Positions 53,395 to 63,005 of a DNA stretch of 64,000 bases are shown here, one piece after another. The DNA is taken from assembly GCF_900108015.1 (NCBI RefSeq), contig NZ_FNVP01000007.1, forward strand, positions 124,001 to 188,000, given 5' to 3'. Numbering within the stretch: position 1 is the stretch's first letter; each line of letters starts with the position of its first letter. This DNA is from Flavobacterium urumqiense. GTDB taxonomy: Bacteria > Bacteroidota > Bacteroidia > Flavobacteriales > Flavobacteriaceae. The notes beneath the pieces were generated by a model. That model was not told the DNA's origin, made no database searches, and worked only from the letters and a program-made list of their open reading frames with translations. A program made the translations under genes and the position numbers.

Positions 53395-56300
53395 TTAAAA
53401 TTGTAAATTGGCTCCAAGCATAAATGTTCTTGCTTGTGGATAAATCCCTTTGTCTATTCCGAATACACCTCCACCAATTTCAGGATCGTAACCCGTGTAT
53501 TTAGTTATAGTCAATAAGTTCTCGGCAGTTAAATAAAAACGTATTTTACTGGCGCCAATTTTACTAATCACATCACTTGGTAATGAATATCCAACCTGAA
53601 CTAATTTTAATCTAAGATAATCTCCTTTTTCTAGATAGAAATCTGACATTTTCGCAAAATTATCATTTGTATCATCATTTGTAAGTCTAGGATACTGATT
53701 TGATGTTCCCTCACCAGTCCATCTGCTTAATGCAATGGTTTGATAGTTCGCGTTACTCACATCCAATCTTCTCAATCCTTGAAAAATTTTATTTCCGGCA
53801 GCACCCTGCATAAAGGCCATAAAGTCAAAATTTTTATAATCTAAATTTAAAGTTAAACCATAAGTATATTTTGGGATATTACTTCCCAAAAATTGTTTAT
53901 CAGCATCACCTATAGCACCATTCCCGTCTGTATCAACCCATCGGAAATCCCCTGGACGTGCATTTGGTTGAATTAAACCTCCAGCAACATTTGTATAAGC
54001 GGCAATTTCAGCTTGATTTTGAAAAATTCCAGCAGTCTTAAATCCGTAGAATGAATTATATGATTGTCCCACTTGTGTTCTTGTTACTGGCCCCATAGAT
54101 TGAAAAGATGCATCACCTGTAATATAATTTGAATCAGCAGCGATGAAAGTTACGGTGTTTTTTAAGTAAGCGATATTTCCGTTAACCGAGAAATTTACTT
54201 CTCCGAATTTCTTTTTATACCCTAGTTCAACCTCAATACCTTTATTATCCATGTCAGCGACGTTTCCAGTAGGATTTGCTCCAACACCTACATAACCTGG
54301 TATATTAATGGGACGCAAAATTCCAGTGGTAGATTTTTTGTACAAATCAACCGTAAGGTTTACCGTATTGAAAAATCTCGATTCAAAGCCAATATTCGTT
54401 TGCGCTGTTTCCTCCCATCGCAAATCAGGATTGTCTAACGTTAGGTTTGAATAACCTGTCGTAATAGCACCTGTATTTCCAAAAGAATAATTATATCCTC
54501 CTTCTACAAGAGAAAGATATCTAAAATTCGGTATTGCATCATTTCCTACCACTCCATATCCTCCTCTAACTTTCAATGTATTGAGCACATTATTTTCTTT
54601 CCAAAAATCTTCTTTGGTTACTACCCATCCTAAATTGAAAGATGGAAATACTCCAAATTTATTATTTGCTCCAAAACGACTTGAACCATCGCGACGAATA
54701 ATTCCTGTGAATAGATATTTTTCTTTATAGTCATAATTTACACGTGAAAACAATGAAGTTAATTTATGCTCCGTTAAATCGTAGGTACCGCTGCTTCTGT
54801 TTGATTGCGGAACATCAAAATTGAAAGAAGCATCCCGATAATCTCCAATCGGCAGTCCAAACATAGTAGAACTTGATCCTCCTCCAATATTGTCGACATA
54901 AGAACCCTGACCTAATAAAACCGTTAAATTGTGGTTTCCGAACTGATTCGCATAGGTAACTATGTTTTCTACATTCCATGCAAAACTTTTATTTTCATTC
55001 TTACCGTAACTGTTTTTAAGCACATTTGAAGTAGCACTTAAGTAAAAAACAGGTGTAAAACCCTGCCCACCCCAAGAAGACAATTTACCTCCAATAGTCG
55101 ATCTCACTTTGATATGCTTGGATACTGCTGCCTCGAAATAGGCATTACCAACGATGTCATCAGACATACCATACCCTCCCAATCTAGTTTTGGCATACGC
55201 CAAAGGATTAGTCATTTCTTGACCAACTAAGCTTGAAATTCCATAAGGATTTCCATTTGCATCACGAATTACAGGATTAGTACTGTAAGGTGCATTATTT
55301 ATTTTAACAGGATCTGTCTCAATAATTGGAGTGGTTGGATCCAAGTTGATTGCAGAACTTAACGGTCCACCAAATTCACTGTTTGTATTCCCAATTCCAA
55401 CTGTTTTTTGTCTCGAAAAACCAAAAGTCTGTCCGAAAGTAAATACTTTTGATAATTTGTGAGTCGAGTTTAAACGGAAGTTCTTTTTGGTATAATTTGA
55501 AATTTCAGTAGAAACTATACCTTCCTGATCTTGAATTCCAAAAGAAGCATAAAAATTAGAAACATCACTTCCTCCACTTATACTTAATTCATGAGAATAA
55601 CGAAAAGCACTGGTATTAAAAATAGCTTTTTGCCAATCCGTTCCTACTCCTAAAACTGCTAAATTAGGAAATACAACAGGTCCTCCGGCAGCAACTGATT
55701 TTTCATTTAATAACGCGCCATATTGAGTTGCGTTTAATAAATGCAATGTCTTTTCGGGTGCTGAAATCCCAGAAAATCCGTTATAGTTTACTGTGATTTT
55801 TCCAGATTTTCCTTTTTTGGTAGTAACCAAAATAACTCCGGTTGCAGCACGTGTTCCGTAAATTGCAGCAGAAGCAGCATCTTTTAGCACCTCTATCGAT
55901 TCAATATCGGATTGATTAAGAAACCCTATTCCACCTGCATCAACAACAACACCATCAACAACCCAAAGAGGATCATTTCCGCCCCCAAAAGTAGTCACCC
56001 CTCTAATTCGAATTGTAGATGATGAGCCCGGTTGACCTGAACTAGCTGCAATGGTAACTCCTGAAACTCTACCTTGTAAAGCTTGCTCGATTCGGCCGTT
56101 AGGAACTTTCTCAAGATCCTTTGCTTTGACACTTGAAATTGCACCAGTAACTACACTTTTCTTTTGAGTTCCATATCCTACAACGACAACTTCCTGCAAG
56201 GATTGCTCGGAGACACGAAGTTTAACATCAATCCGATTTCTCCCATTAATAACTTCCTGAATTGAAGTATACCCAAGATAATTGAATACTAACGTTTCTT

Positions 56301-56502
56301 TTGACAGGGCCTTTATCTGATAATTTCCATCAAAATCCGAAGCAGTAGCTTTAGAAGTTCCTTTAATTAAAATAGATACTCCTGGAATGGGAAGTCCGTT
56401 TTCATCATAAACTTTTCCGCTTACAGTAACATCTTGTGCTTGTGTGTAAACTGAGAATAGAATAGATAAAAAACAAAAAATAAACAATTTTGTAAATTTC
56501 AT
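53395..56502 (-). CDS. susC: SusC/RagA-family TonB-linked outer membrane protein
   Basis: A 1035-residue outer-membrane transporter with signal peptide ending near VYTQAQD. Residues 25-100 are a carboxypeptidase-regulatory-like domain (VSGKVYDENGLPIPGVSILI). The plug domain has VVVGYGTQKKSVVTGAISSV and the motif EVLKDAASAAIYGTRAATGV. The rest is a 22-strand type barrel ending ARTFMLGANLQF. It imports oligosaccharides using TonB-ExbB-ExbD energy; such a motor is encoded at 33945-36526. It is the first gene of the long minus-strand operon. Confidence 0.97.
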   Translation of the reverse strand: MKFTKLFIFCFLSILFSVYTQAQDVTVSGKVYDENGLPIPGVSILIKGTSKATASDFDGNYQIKALSKETLVFNYLGYTSIQEVINGRNRIDVKLRVSEQSLQEVVVVGYGTQKKSVVTGAISSVKAKDLEKVPNGRIEQALQGRVSGVTIAASSGQPGSSSTIRIRGVTTFGGGNDPLWVVDGVVVDAGGIGFLNQSDIESIEVLKDAASAAIYGTRAATGVILVTTKKGKSGKITVNYNGFSGISAPEKTLHLLNATQYGALLNEKSVAAGGPVVFPNLAVLGVGTDWQKAIFNTSAFRYSHELSISGGSDVSNFYASFGIQDQEGIVSTEISNYTKKNFRLNSTHKLSKVFTFGQTFGFSRQKTVGIGNTNSEFGGPLSSAINLDPTTPIIETDPVKINNAPYSTNPVIRDANGNPYGISSLVGQEMTNPLAYAKTRLGGYGMSDDIVGNAYFEAAVSKHIKVRSTIGGKLSSWGGQGFTPVFYLSATSNVLKNSYGKNENKSFAWNVENIVTYANQFGNHNLTVLLGQGSYVDNIGGGSSSTMFGLPIGDYRDASFNFDVPQSNRSSGTYDLTEHKLTSLFSRVNYDYKEKYLFTGIIRRDGSSRFGANNKFGVFPSFNLGWVVTKEDFWKENNVLNTLKVRGGYGVVGNDAIPNFRYLSLVEGGYNYSFGNTGAITTGYSNLTLDNPDLRWEETAQTNIGFESRFFNTVNLTVDLYKKSTTGILRPINIPGYVGVGANPTGNVADMDNKGIEVELGYKKKFGEVNFSVNGNIAYLKNTVTFIAADSNYITGDASFQSMGPVTRTQVGQSYNSFYGFKTAGIFQNQAEIAAYTNVAGGLIQPNARPGDFRWVDTDGNGAIGDADKQFLGSNIPKYTYGLTLNLDYKNFDFMAFMQGAAGNKIFQGLRRLDVSNANYQTIALSRWTGEGTSNQYPRLTNDDTNDNFAKMSDFYLEKGDYLRLKLVQVGYSLPSDVISKIGASKIRFYLTAENLLTITKYTGYDPEIGGGVFGIDKGIYPQARTFMLGANLQF

Positions 56503-56850
56503 ATTTCTAAAAATTTTTGTTAATTAATTACTAATTTCTAGCAATAATAATTCTATTTTTTTAATTTGTACATTAATTATTCCTTACAAAAACACATCAA
56601 AGGCTTTTTTATAACATCACAAAAACACATCAAATTTTACATAAACCATACTATTTGAATACTTTAAATTTAATTTTGTAATGTTATCTAAATGTTAATT
56701 TCAAAAAAAACCACTACATTTATAAAAGAAATGAAAAAACTTCTTTTTTTATCAAATTTGATATAAAACACAACTCCTTCTTATCATTTAACGAAGAGAA
56801 ATTGATTTTCATTCTCACAACAATCAATTCATTACATTTAGATTTTAAAC
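56503..56850. promoter_or_regulatory. Divergent control region of the glucan locus
   Basis: A 348 bp AT-rich gap between susC and its likely regulator, with no gene. ACAAAAACACATCAAA occurs exactly twice, at 56586-56601 and 56619-56634, 33 bp apart start to start. TATCAAATTTGATA at 56750-56763 is a perfect palindrome. TAATTTTG at 56671-56678 could be a -7 element for the regulator gene. No convincing susC -7 element was seen. These are candidate operators. Confidence 0.6.
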
Positions 56851-59715
56851 ATGAATTTTACAAAATTCCATATCCTGATTTTATTAGTAACAACAACACT
56901 CTTGAGTCAGGTCAAAAACATTGGACTTCCAGACATTCAAAATTATAAAAGATCCGATTATAAAGGAGGCACTCAAAACTGGGATATTGACCAAGACAAA
57001 AACGGTAATTTATATTTTGCTAACAATAATGGTCTTTTTCAATTTGACGGTTCCTCATGGAGAAAATATAATATACCAAACTCTATCGCCGTAAGATGTG
57101 TGAAAATTGATGATTCTGGTAAAATTTTTGTGGGTGGTTATACTGAATTTGGGTATTTTAAACCTACTTCAAAAGGAAGACTGAGTTATTTTTCTTTATC
57201 CAAAACAATAAATAAGAGTAGTCTCAAACTGATGGATTTTATTTGGAAAATACACATTCATAATGACGAAGTTATTTTTCAGTCATTTGAAAGAACATAT
57301 ATTTTTAAGAATAAAAAAGTCAAAGTTCTTGAAGCGCCTAAAAGATTCCAGTTCTCTTTTCAAGTAAAAAACCACATCTATATCCAAGATATTTCTCTAG
57401 GAATATTGGAATACAGAAACGGAAAACTATTCCAGCTAAAAAACTCTACAATTTTAAACAATACAGAAATCTGGGGTATGTTTTCTTTACCTAAAAACAA
57501 GTTGTTAGTGGCTACTTTAAACAAAGGTCTTTTTATATATGAAAATGACAAAATGATTCCTTGGAATACGGAAGCGAATGTTTTCATTAAAAAGAACAGT
57601 TCCCTTGGAGGCATTACCATAAAAGATAAATTCATCGTGCTTAATTCCGTTTTAGACGGGATAATCGTTTTTGATTTAAATGGAAAAATAATTCAACATT
57701 TCAATCGCACAAAAGGCCTTCAGAACAATACCGTCCTAACTTCTTTTGTAGACAGTAAAAATAATCTTTGGCTAGGTCTTGATAACGGAATAACATTTAT
57801 AAATGAAAATTCTCCTTTTACTTATTTTCGCTTTAGTTACAATATTAGCACGGTTTACGCTACAGCTATCCATAAAGAAAATCTTTACGTAGCCACAAAT
57901 CAGGGTGTTTTTTATCATTCCTGGAACAACTCTATTAAAGAAGATACTTTTAAACTAGTTGAAGGAACTACCGGACAAGCATGGAATATCCAAGTGATTG
58001 ATGATCAATTATTTTGCGCACACAACACAGGTGCTTTATTGATATCAGAGGGAAAAACTATAAAAATACTTGATAATGTAGGATATTGGCAGTTCAAAAA
58101 AATCCCTAATCATCCCAATTATTTAATTGGATCAAATTACAATGGCTTTTCAATATTTGAAAAAACATCAACTGGCTGGCTGTTTAAAAACAAAATTGAA
58201 GGTTTCTCTAGGTCGTCGGGATTATTTGAACTGCACGATAAAAACCTTTGGGCAAAAAAAGACAATCTTGTTTATAGAATGACATTAAGTGAAGATTTGA
58301 ATAAGTTCGAATCTATTGAAACATACGAAAATTTATCGAAAACTACAAAAGGAATTGCCAACATTCAACAATTAGATAACAAGATCTATTTTCAAACAAA
58401 CAATCGCTTTTTTAAGTATTCCTACGAGCAAAATCTTTTTTTTGAAGATAAAAAAATGAGTGCTTTATTTGCCAAAATTCCAAAAATAAATTCATTAACC
58501 CAAGACAGAAATGGCAATATTTGGTATATATTTGGAGAATCATTAGCTGTTTTAATGAAAACAAACCAGGGTGGTTATAAAAATATTGTCGCCCCTTTTT
58601 CAAAACTTACCGGCAATATAGTCTCTAATAATCTGTCTATAAATACAACTGGCCCTAACGATACTTTCATTGGTTTAACAGATGGATTAGCACACTATAA
58701 TCCCAATCTATTAAACAATTACGAAGCAAAACCAAAAGCATACATAAGGGGCTTTTCATTCCCAGGAGATACTATTATTCTAGGAAACGGGCAAAAAGCA
58801 CTGGACAATTACAAAATTCCATATTCATCTAATCATGTGAAATTTACCTTTTCATCCCCTTCGTATGAAAATCTGGAAAATTTAGAATTTTCATATCAAT
58901 TGGAAGGATTTGATAATCAATGGAGCAATTGGTCTGCAATTGCCATTAAAGAATACACCAATTTAAAAGAAGGCGATTACACGATGAAGTTAAAAGCCAG
59001 AACTAATTATGGTAAACAATCTGAAAAAAGCACATTAAATTTTAGCATTTTTCCTCCTTGGTACAGACATTTTTTAGCCTATTTATTTTATATTTTACTT
59101 ATTGCTGCTTCTATTATTTACATTAGAAAACGAATAAAAACGAAAATACGAAAAAACAAATACTATGAAATTATAGAACAAAGAAGGCTCTATTTAGAAA
59201 AAGAATCAAAAATAAGACAAGAACAATATGAACTGGAAAAAGAGATTGAAAAATTAAAAAACGACAAACTTCAAATTAAAATTTTAGCAAAAGACAAGGA
59301 ACTCGTGAATAATTCTTTGCAAGTTGTAAAGAAAAATAAAATCCTGAATGGAATCATCTACAAACTGAAAGACATTAATGTAGAATCCTTTGATGAATCA
59401 ACCAAATTCCAATTTACCAAACTGAATAGAAGTATAACAAAGGAAGTAAATGCAGACAAAAGCTGGAAAGATCTGGAAAAACACATCAAAAATGTTCATT
59501 TTGATTTTCTAAAAAGATTGAAAGAAAAATATCCAACAATTTCTCCGCGAGAATTAGATTTATCAACCTATTTACTGATGAATATGTCTACAAAAGAAAT
59601 TGCCGAAATCATGAATATTTCAGGTGGTGGGGTTGAATTAGCACGCTACCGATTGAGGAAAAAATTAGAATTGAACAAAAAAGAAAATCTCATCGGATTT
59701 CTAATGAGCATTTAA
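56851..59715 (+). CDS. Membrane-spanning propeller/Y_Y_Y sensor with LuxR-type DNA-binding domain
   Basis: A 954-residue regulator. A signal peptide (FHILILLVTTTLLSQ) is followed by two-component-regulator-type propeller repeats to about residue 640 (for example DQDKNGNLYFANNNGLFQFD). A Y_Y_Y domain spans about 660-735. One membrane helix lies near 738-762 (FLAYLFYILLIAASIIYI), then a coiled coil to about 830. The C-terminal helix-turn-helix starts near 897 (SPRELDLSTYLLMNMSTKEI). It has no kinase or receiver domain, so it probably links periplasmic glycan sensing straight to DNA. Divergence from susC makes it the likely locus activator. Confidence 0.9.
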   Translation: MNFTKFHILILLVTTTLLSQVKNIGLPDIQNYKRSDYKGGTQNWDIDQDKNGNLYFANNNGLFQFDGSSWRKYNIPNSIAVRCVKIDDSGKIFVGGYTEFGYFKPTSKGRLSYFSLSKTINKSSLKLMDFIWKIHIHNDEVIFQSFERTYIFKNKKVKVLEAPKRFQFSFQVKNHIYIQDISLGILEYRNGKLFQLKNSTILNNTEIWGMFSLPKNKLLVATLNKGLFIYENDKMIPWNTEANVFIKKNSSLGGITIKDKFIVLNSVLDGIIVFDLNGKIIQHFNRTKGLQNNTVLTSFVDSKNNLWLGLDNGITFINENSPFTYFRFSYNISTVYATAIHKENLYVATNQGVFYHSWNNSIKEDTFKLVEGTTGQAWNIQVIDDQLFCAHNTGALLISEGKTIKILDNVGYWQFKKIPNHPNYLIGSNYNGFSIFEKTSTGWLFKNKIEGFSRSSGLFELHDKNLWAKKDNLVYRMTLSEDLNKFESIETYENLSKTTKGIANIQQLDNKIYFQTNNRFFKYSYEQNLFFEDKKMSALFAKIPKINSLTQDRNGNIWYIFGESLAVLMKTNQGGYKNIVAPFSKLTGNIVSNNLSINTTGPNDTFIGLTDGLAHYNPNLLNNYEAKPKAYIRGFSFPGDTIILGNGQKALDNYKIPYSSNHVKFTFSSPSYENLENLEFSYQLEGFDNQWSNWSAIAIKEYTNLKEGDYTMKLKARTNYGKQSEKSTLNFSIFPPWYRHFLAYLFYILLIAASIIYIRKRIKTKIRKNKYYEIIEQRRLYLEKESKIRQEQYELEKEIEKLKNDKLQIKILAKDKELVNNSLQVVKKNKILNGIIYKLKDINVESFDESTKFQFTKLNRSITKEVNADKSWKDLEKHIKNVHFDFLKRLKEKYPTISPRELDLSTYLLMNMSTKEIAEIMNISGGGVELARYRLRKKLELNKKENLIGFLMSI

Positions 59716-59724
59716 TAGGAACAA

Positions 59725-59756
59725 AAAAGCCATCATAAATTAAAATGATGGCTTTT
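59725..59756. terminator. Bidirectional terminator between the regulator and murF
   Basis: A perfect 12 bp stem (AAAAGCCATCAT with ATGATGGCTTTT) with loop AAATTAAA, between two convergent genes. Confidence 0.88.
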
Positions 59757-59779
59757 AAATTTTAAAAAAACAAAAGCTA

Positions 59780-61066
59780 TTATGACAAGAAATCTAACGT
59801 TCGCTCTAAAGCCATTCCTCTTGAACCCTTTATTAAAATCGTACTGTTTTCAATTTTAGTTTCTTTTAAATAATCTGAAAAGGTTTCAAATGTCTCGTAA
59901 AACCAAAAATTATTTTTATTAATTCTATCGTCATAAAATGCGTTCCCGATAAAATAACATTTCACTTTTTCTTTATTAGAAAGCAAAGTTACAATTGCCT
60001 GATGTTCTTGTTGACTTTCTTCACCCAACTCAAACATATCCCCCAAAATCATAATCTTATTTGGATTATCTAACTGGAGGAAATTTTCGATTGCAACAGT
60101 CATGCTACTCGGATTCGCATTATACGCATCCAAAATAATCTCATTTGTTCCTTTGGTTAATAATTGCGACCTATTGTTTTCGGGAACATAACTTTCCAAC
60201 GCTTCTTTAATTGCTGAATCCGCTACGCCAAAATACTTTCCTACAGTTAGTGCAGCATTTATATTATTGGCGTTATAGAGACCTATTAAATGAGATGAAA
60301 TAGTAAAGCCCGAAGAACTAATTATTACAAAAGGATTCGCTTTTACTTCCGTAATATTTACATCGGCATTTTCTTTATTAATTCCAAAAGAAAAAGATTT
60401 CAATATTTTTGATTTCTCAACTTGAATTGGATCTTCTAAGTTTATAAAAGCCAGTTTATCACTCTTTAAAAGATAGTGGTACATCTCACTTTTCCCTTCA
60501 ATCACGCCTTTTACCCCACCAAATCCTTCTAGGTGTGCCTTTCCAAAATTAGTGATATAACCATAGTCAGGTTTCGCTAATTCACAAAGAAATTCAATTT
60601 CTTTTTTGTGGTTGGCACCCATTTCTACAATTCCAATTTCAGTTTCAGAATTAAAAGAAAGCAAAGTCAAAGGCACTCCAATATGATTATTTAAGTTTCC
60701 AACGGTGGCTTTGATTCTATATTTTTTTGAAAGAACAACAGCTAAGAGTTCTTTGGTAGTTGTTTTACCGTTGCTCCCAGTAAGAGCAATTACAGGCAAT
60801 TTTAAATATTCTCGATGAAACTTCGCTAATTGCTGAAGTGTAACTAAACTGTCTTCAACTAAAATAGTCCTTTGGTCGATATAATATGTTTCGTTATCAA
60901 TTATCACATAAGAAGCTCCTTTGTCCAATGCTTCTTTAGTAAAACTATTGGCATCAAAACGATCTCCTTTTATAGCTATAAATAAGGAATCGGTTTCAAT
61001 TTTACGAGTATCTATTGAAACCGATTTACACTTTAAAAACAAACTATGAATGCTACTTATATCCAT
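59780..61066 (-). CDS. murF: UDP-MurNAc-tripeptide:D-Ala-D-Ala ligase
   Basis: A 428-residue Mur ligase. The N-terminal domain has SVSIDTRKIETDSLFIAIKG, typical of MurF/MurE. The P-loop is ALTGSNGKTTTKELL. IGIVEMGANHKKEIEFLCEL and IMILGDMFELGEESQQEH are MurF signatures. It adds D-Ala-D-Ala to the UDP-MurNAc tripeptide in the cytoplasm. It follows gldJ on the minus strand after a terminator-like hairpin, so it may have its own promoter inside that 61 nt gap. Confidence 0.96.
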   Translation of the reverse strand: MDISSIHSLFLKCKSVSIDTRKIETDSLFIAIKGDRFDANSFTKEALDKGASYVIIDNETYYIDQRTILVEDSLVTLQQLAKFHREYLKLPVIALTGSNGKTTTKELLAVVLSKKYRIKATVGNLNNHIGVPLTLLSFNSETEIGIVEMGANHKKEIEFLCELAKPDYGYITNFGKAHLEGFGGVKGVIEGKSEMYHYLLKSDKLAFINLEDPIQVEKSKILKSFSFGINKENADVNITEVKANPFVIISSSGFTISSHLIGLYNANNINAALTVGKYFGVADSAIKEALESYVPENNRSQLLTKGTNEIILDAYNANPSSMTVAIENFLQLDNPNKIMILGDMFELGEESQQEHQAIVTLLSNKEKVKCYFIGNAFYDDRINKNNFWFYETFETFSDYLKETKIENSTILIKGSRGMALERTLDFLS

Positions 61067-61083
61067 TTAAAACTTATTTAAAA

Positions 61084-61110
61084 AAAAAGCCCTAATGAAA
61101 GGGCTTTGAT
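61084..61110 (-). terminator. Terminator after gldJ
   Basis: AAGCCCT and AGGGCTT form a hairpin with a short loop. Read on the minus strand it is followed by eight or nine T. Read-through to murF may still occur. Confidence 0.75.
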
Positions 61111-61127
61111 TACTATTTTATGAAAAA

Positions 61128-62807
61128 TTAATTTCTGGCTGATTTCTTTTTATCAGCTTTAGGTCCAACTCTTGACATGGCACATCTAAATCCAATATAA
61201 TCGGTAGCCATATCCTGAGGAAAGTATCTTCTTTGAGCCGGATCTAACCAATACGCTCTATCTCTCCAAGATCCACCTTTATAAACTCTTACTTCATCGT
61301 TTATCAAAGTAGTTCTTTTGCTTGATTTGTCATACTTTCTAACCATCTTACCTAAACTATCAGTTGTTACATTGTGTTTAGGAGAATTGTACATGATTTT
61401 TTCTTCTTTTTGTTTTTCATTCTCTGATTCAGATCCAAAGTTATAGTACCTTGTCGATTGTTTATCCCCATCTCTGTAATTGACATTATCGCTTTTATCG
61501 AAATTTTGTCTCAAATACGTTTCTTGCTCATCAACTGGAACTTGCGCTATTTGTCCCGGGAAATTTCTAGCTACAATTCTTCCGTTACTCAAAGTATCAT
61601 ATTTCATATTCTCTTTAGTAACAATTTCCACTTTCCCGTCTGCACCAATTTTATTTTTAGTGTATTTATTTCCTCTAAAATAATTAAAATCATTAGATTC
61701 ATTATCAATAATAGGTCTGTAAACATCTTGAACCCATTCGGCTACATTTCCGGCCATATCATATAATCCAAAATCATTGGCTGGATAACTTTTTACTGCA
61801 TTAGTAATATCAGCTCCATCATCAGACCAACCTGCAATACCACCATAATCTCCATTTCCTTGTTTAAAGTTGGCTAACTGATCTCCTTTACTTTGCCTTT
61901 TGCCTGAACGAGTGTAATCTCCTGACCATGGATATTTTTTCTGTCCTTTATAAATATTATATTCTCTTTGTCCTACATCTGCTGCAGCTGCATATTCCCA
62001 TTCTGCTTCTGTAGGAAGTCTGTATTCTGGAAGAATAATTCCAGAAGATCGTTGTGCATAAACATTTTTAGCTTCTGTGACTTTACCATCTTTCCCAGCT
62101 TTAGGCGCTCTTGCTCCCTTTTTACCTTTTAAAACAATCTCTTCATTACCACCATAGGTTGATGTTGGACTATTTAGATATGTTTCAGTACTAAAAGAAC
62201 TTTCTGCTGTAACATCTTGTGTTTTAGCATTTTTCTTCAGGTAACCATTTTTTTCTAAAACAGCTTCATTTACACGATCTGTTCTCCATTTACTAAATTC
62301 AACTGCTTGAATCCAGTTTACACCAACAACGGGATAATTAGCATAAGAGGGATGTCTTAAATAATTATTAGTCATCGTTTCATTATATCCTAATCTGTTT
62401 CTCCAAACTAAAGTATCTGGCGAAGCACCTTCATATATGTTTTTGTAATTTTCTTCTGTTGGGGGAAAGACTTGTTTCAACCAATCTAAATATTCTAAAT
62501 ACATGAAGTTTGTCACTTCCGTTTCGTCCATATAAAAAGATTGAACGTGTTGTTGTGTTGGCGTATTATTCCAATCATGCATTACATCATCTTGCACTTT
62601 TCCCATTGTAAAAGTACCGCCTTCAACAAACACCAAACCTGGTCCAGTCTCTTGCTTTTTACTACTTGACCCTTTTTTACCATCAACATTCCATCCGGTA
62701 GCCCTTGATGCATTTTTGGAACTAGATTTTTTACTGCAACTAGCCAAACCTGCAATCATTAGTATTGACATTATCAATCGAAAGGCCAAAATTTTGTTTA
62801 GTTTCAT
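61128..62807 (-). CDS. gldJ: Gliding motility lipoprotein GldJ
   Basis: A 559-residue lipoprotein; the lipobox LASC ends at Cys24. The mature protein carries a formylglycine-generating-enzyme-like (FGE-sulfatase) domain: [59 protein letters not shown] and [20 protein letters not shown]. GldJ, like its paralogue GldK, belongs to the gliding and type IX secretion apparatus in Flavobacteria. The order gldJ next to porU supports the call. The insertion of charged segments between the domain motifs is normal for GldJ. Confidence 0.95.
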   Translation of the reverse strand: MKLNKILAFRLIMSILMIAGLASCSKKSSSKNASRATGWNVDGKKGSSSKKQETGPGLVFVEGGTFTMGKVQDDVMHDWNNTPTQQHVQSFYMDETEVTNFMYLEYLDWLKQVFPPTEENYKNIYEGASPDTLVWRNRLGYNETMTNNYLRHPSYANYPVVGVNWIQAVEFSKWRTDRVNEAVLEKNGYLKKNAKTQDVTAESSFSTETYLNSPTSTYGGNEEIVLKGKKGARAPKAGKDGKVTEAKNVYAQRSSGIILPEYRLPTEAEWEYAAAADVGQREYNIYKGQKKYPWSGDYTRSGKRQSKGDQLANFKQGNGDYGGIAGWSDDGADITNAVKSYPANDFGLYDMAGNVAEWVQDVYRPIIDNESNDFNYFRGNKYTKNKIGADGKVEIVTKENMKYDTLSNGRIVARNFPGQIAQVPVDEQETYLRQNFDKSDNVNYRDGDKQSTRYYNFGSESENEKQKEEKIMYNSPKHNVTTDSLGKMVRKYDKSSKRTTLINDEVRVYKGGSWRDRAYWLDPAQRRYFPQDMATDYIGFRCAMSRVGPKADKKKSARN

Positions 62808-62914
62808 ACTCTTTAGTAGGTAATAATTTTAAAGTGACGCAATATAACAATTAACCATTAACTTGCAAAATGCTTTTTTAATAAATTTTATCAAAAAATC
62901 ATACTACAAAAACG

Positions 62915-62941
62915 CAAATTTATAATATTTATTATTTACAA
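62915..62941 (-). promoter_or_regulatory. Possible promoter of gldJ
   Basis: On the minus strand TAAATTTG (62922 to 62915) has TTG 16 nt upstream (62941 to 62939). The leader to the gldJ ATG would be about 100 nt. Spacing is slightly short. Confidence 0.45.
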
Positions 62942-63005
62942 TTACACTAAATGATTTATTTTTACTCATTAGTAATAATTCAGTCTCAATCCCGCTAAAA
63001 AAACA

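Noticed and set aside
53395..56502. Possible TonB-linked toxin or phage receptor instead of a nutrient transporter
   Set aside because: The SusD neighbour, the carboxypeptidase-like N-terminal domain and the enzyme genes downstream clearly place it as SusC of a glycan locus.
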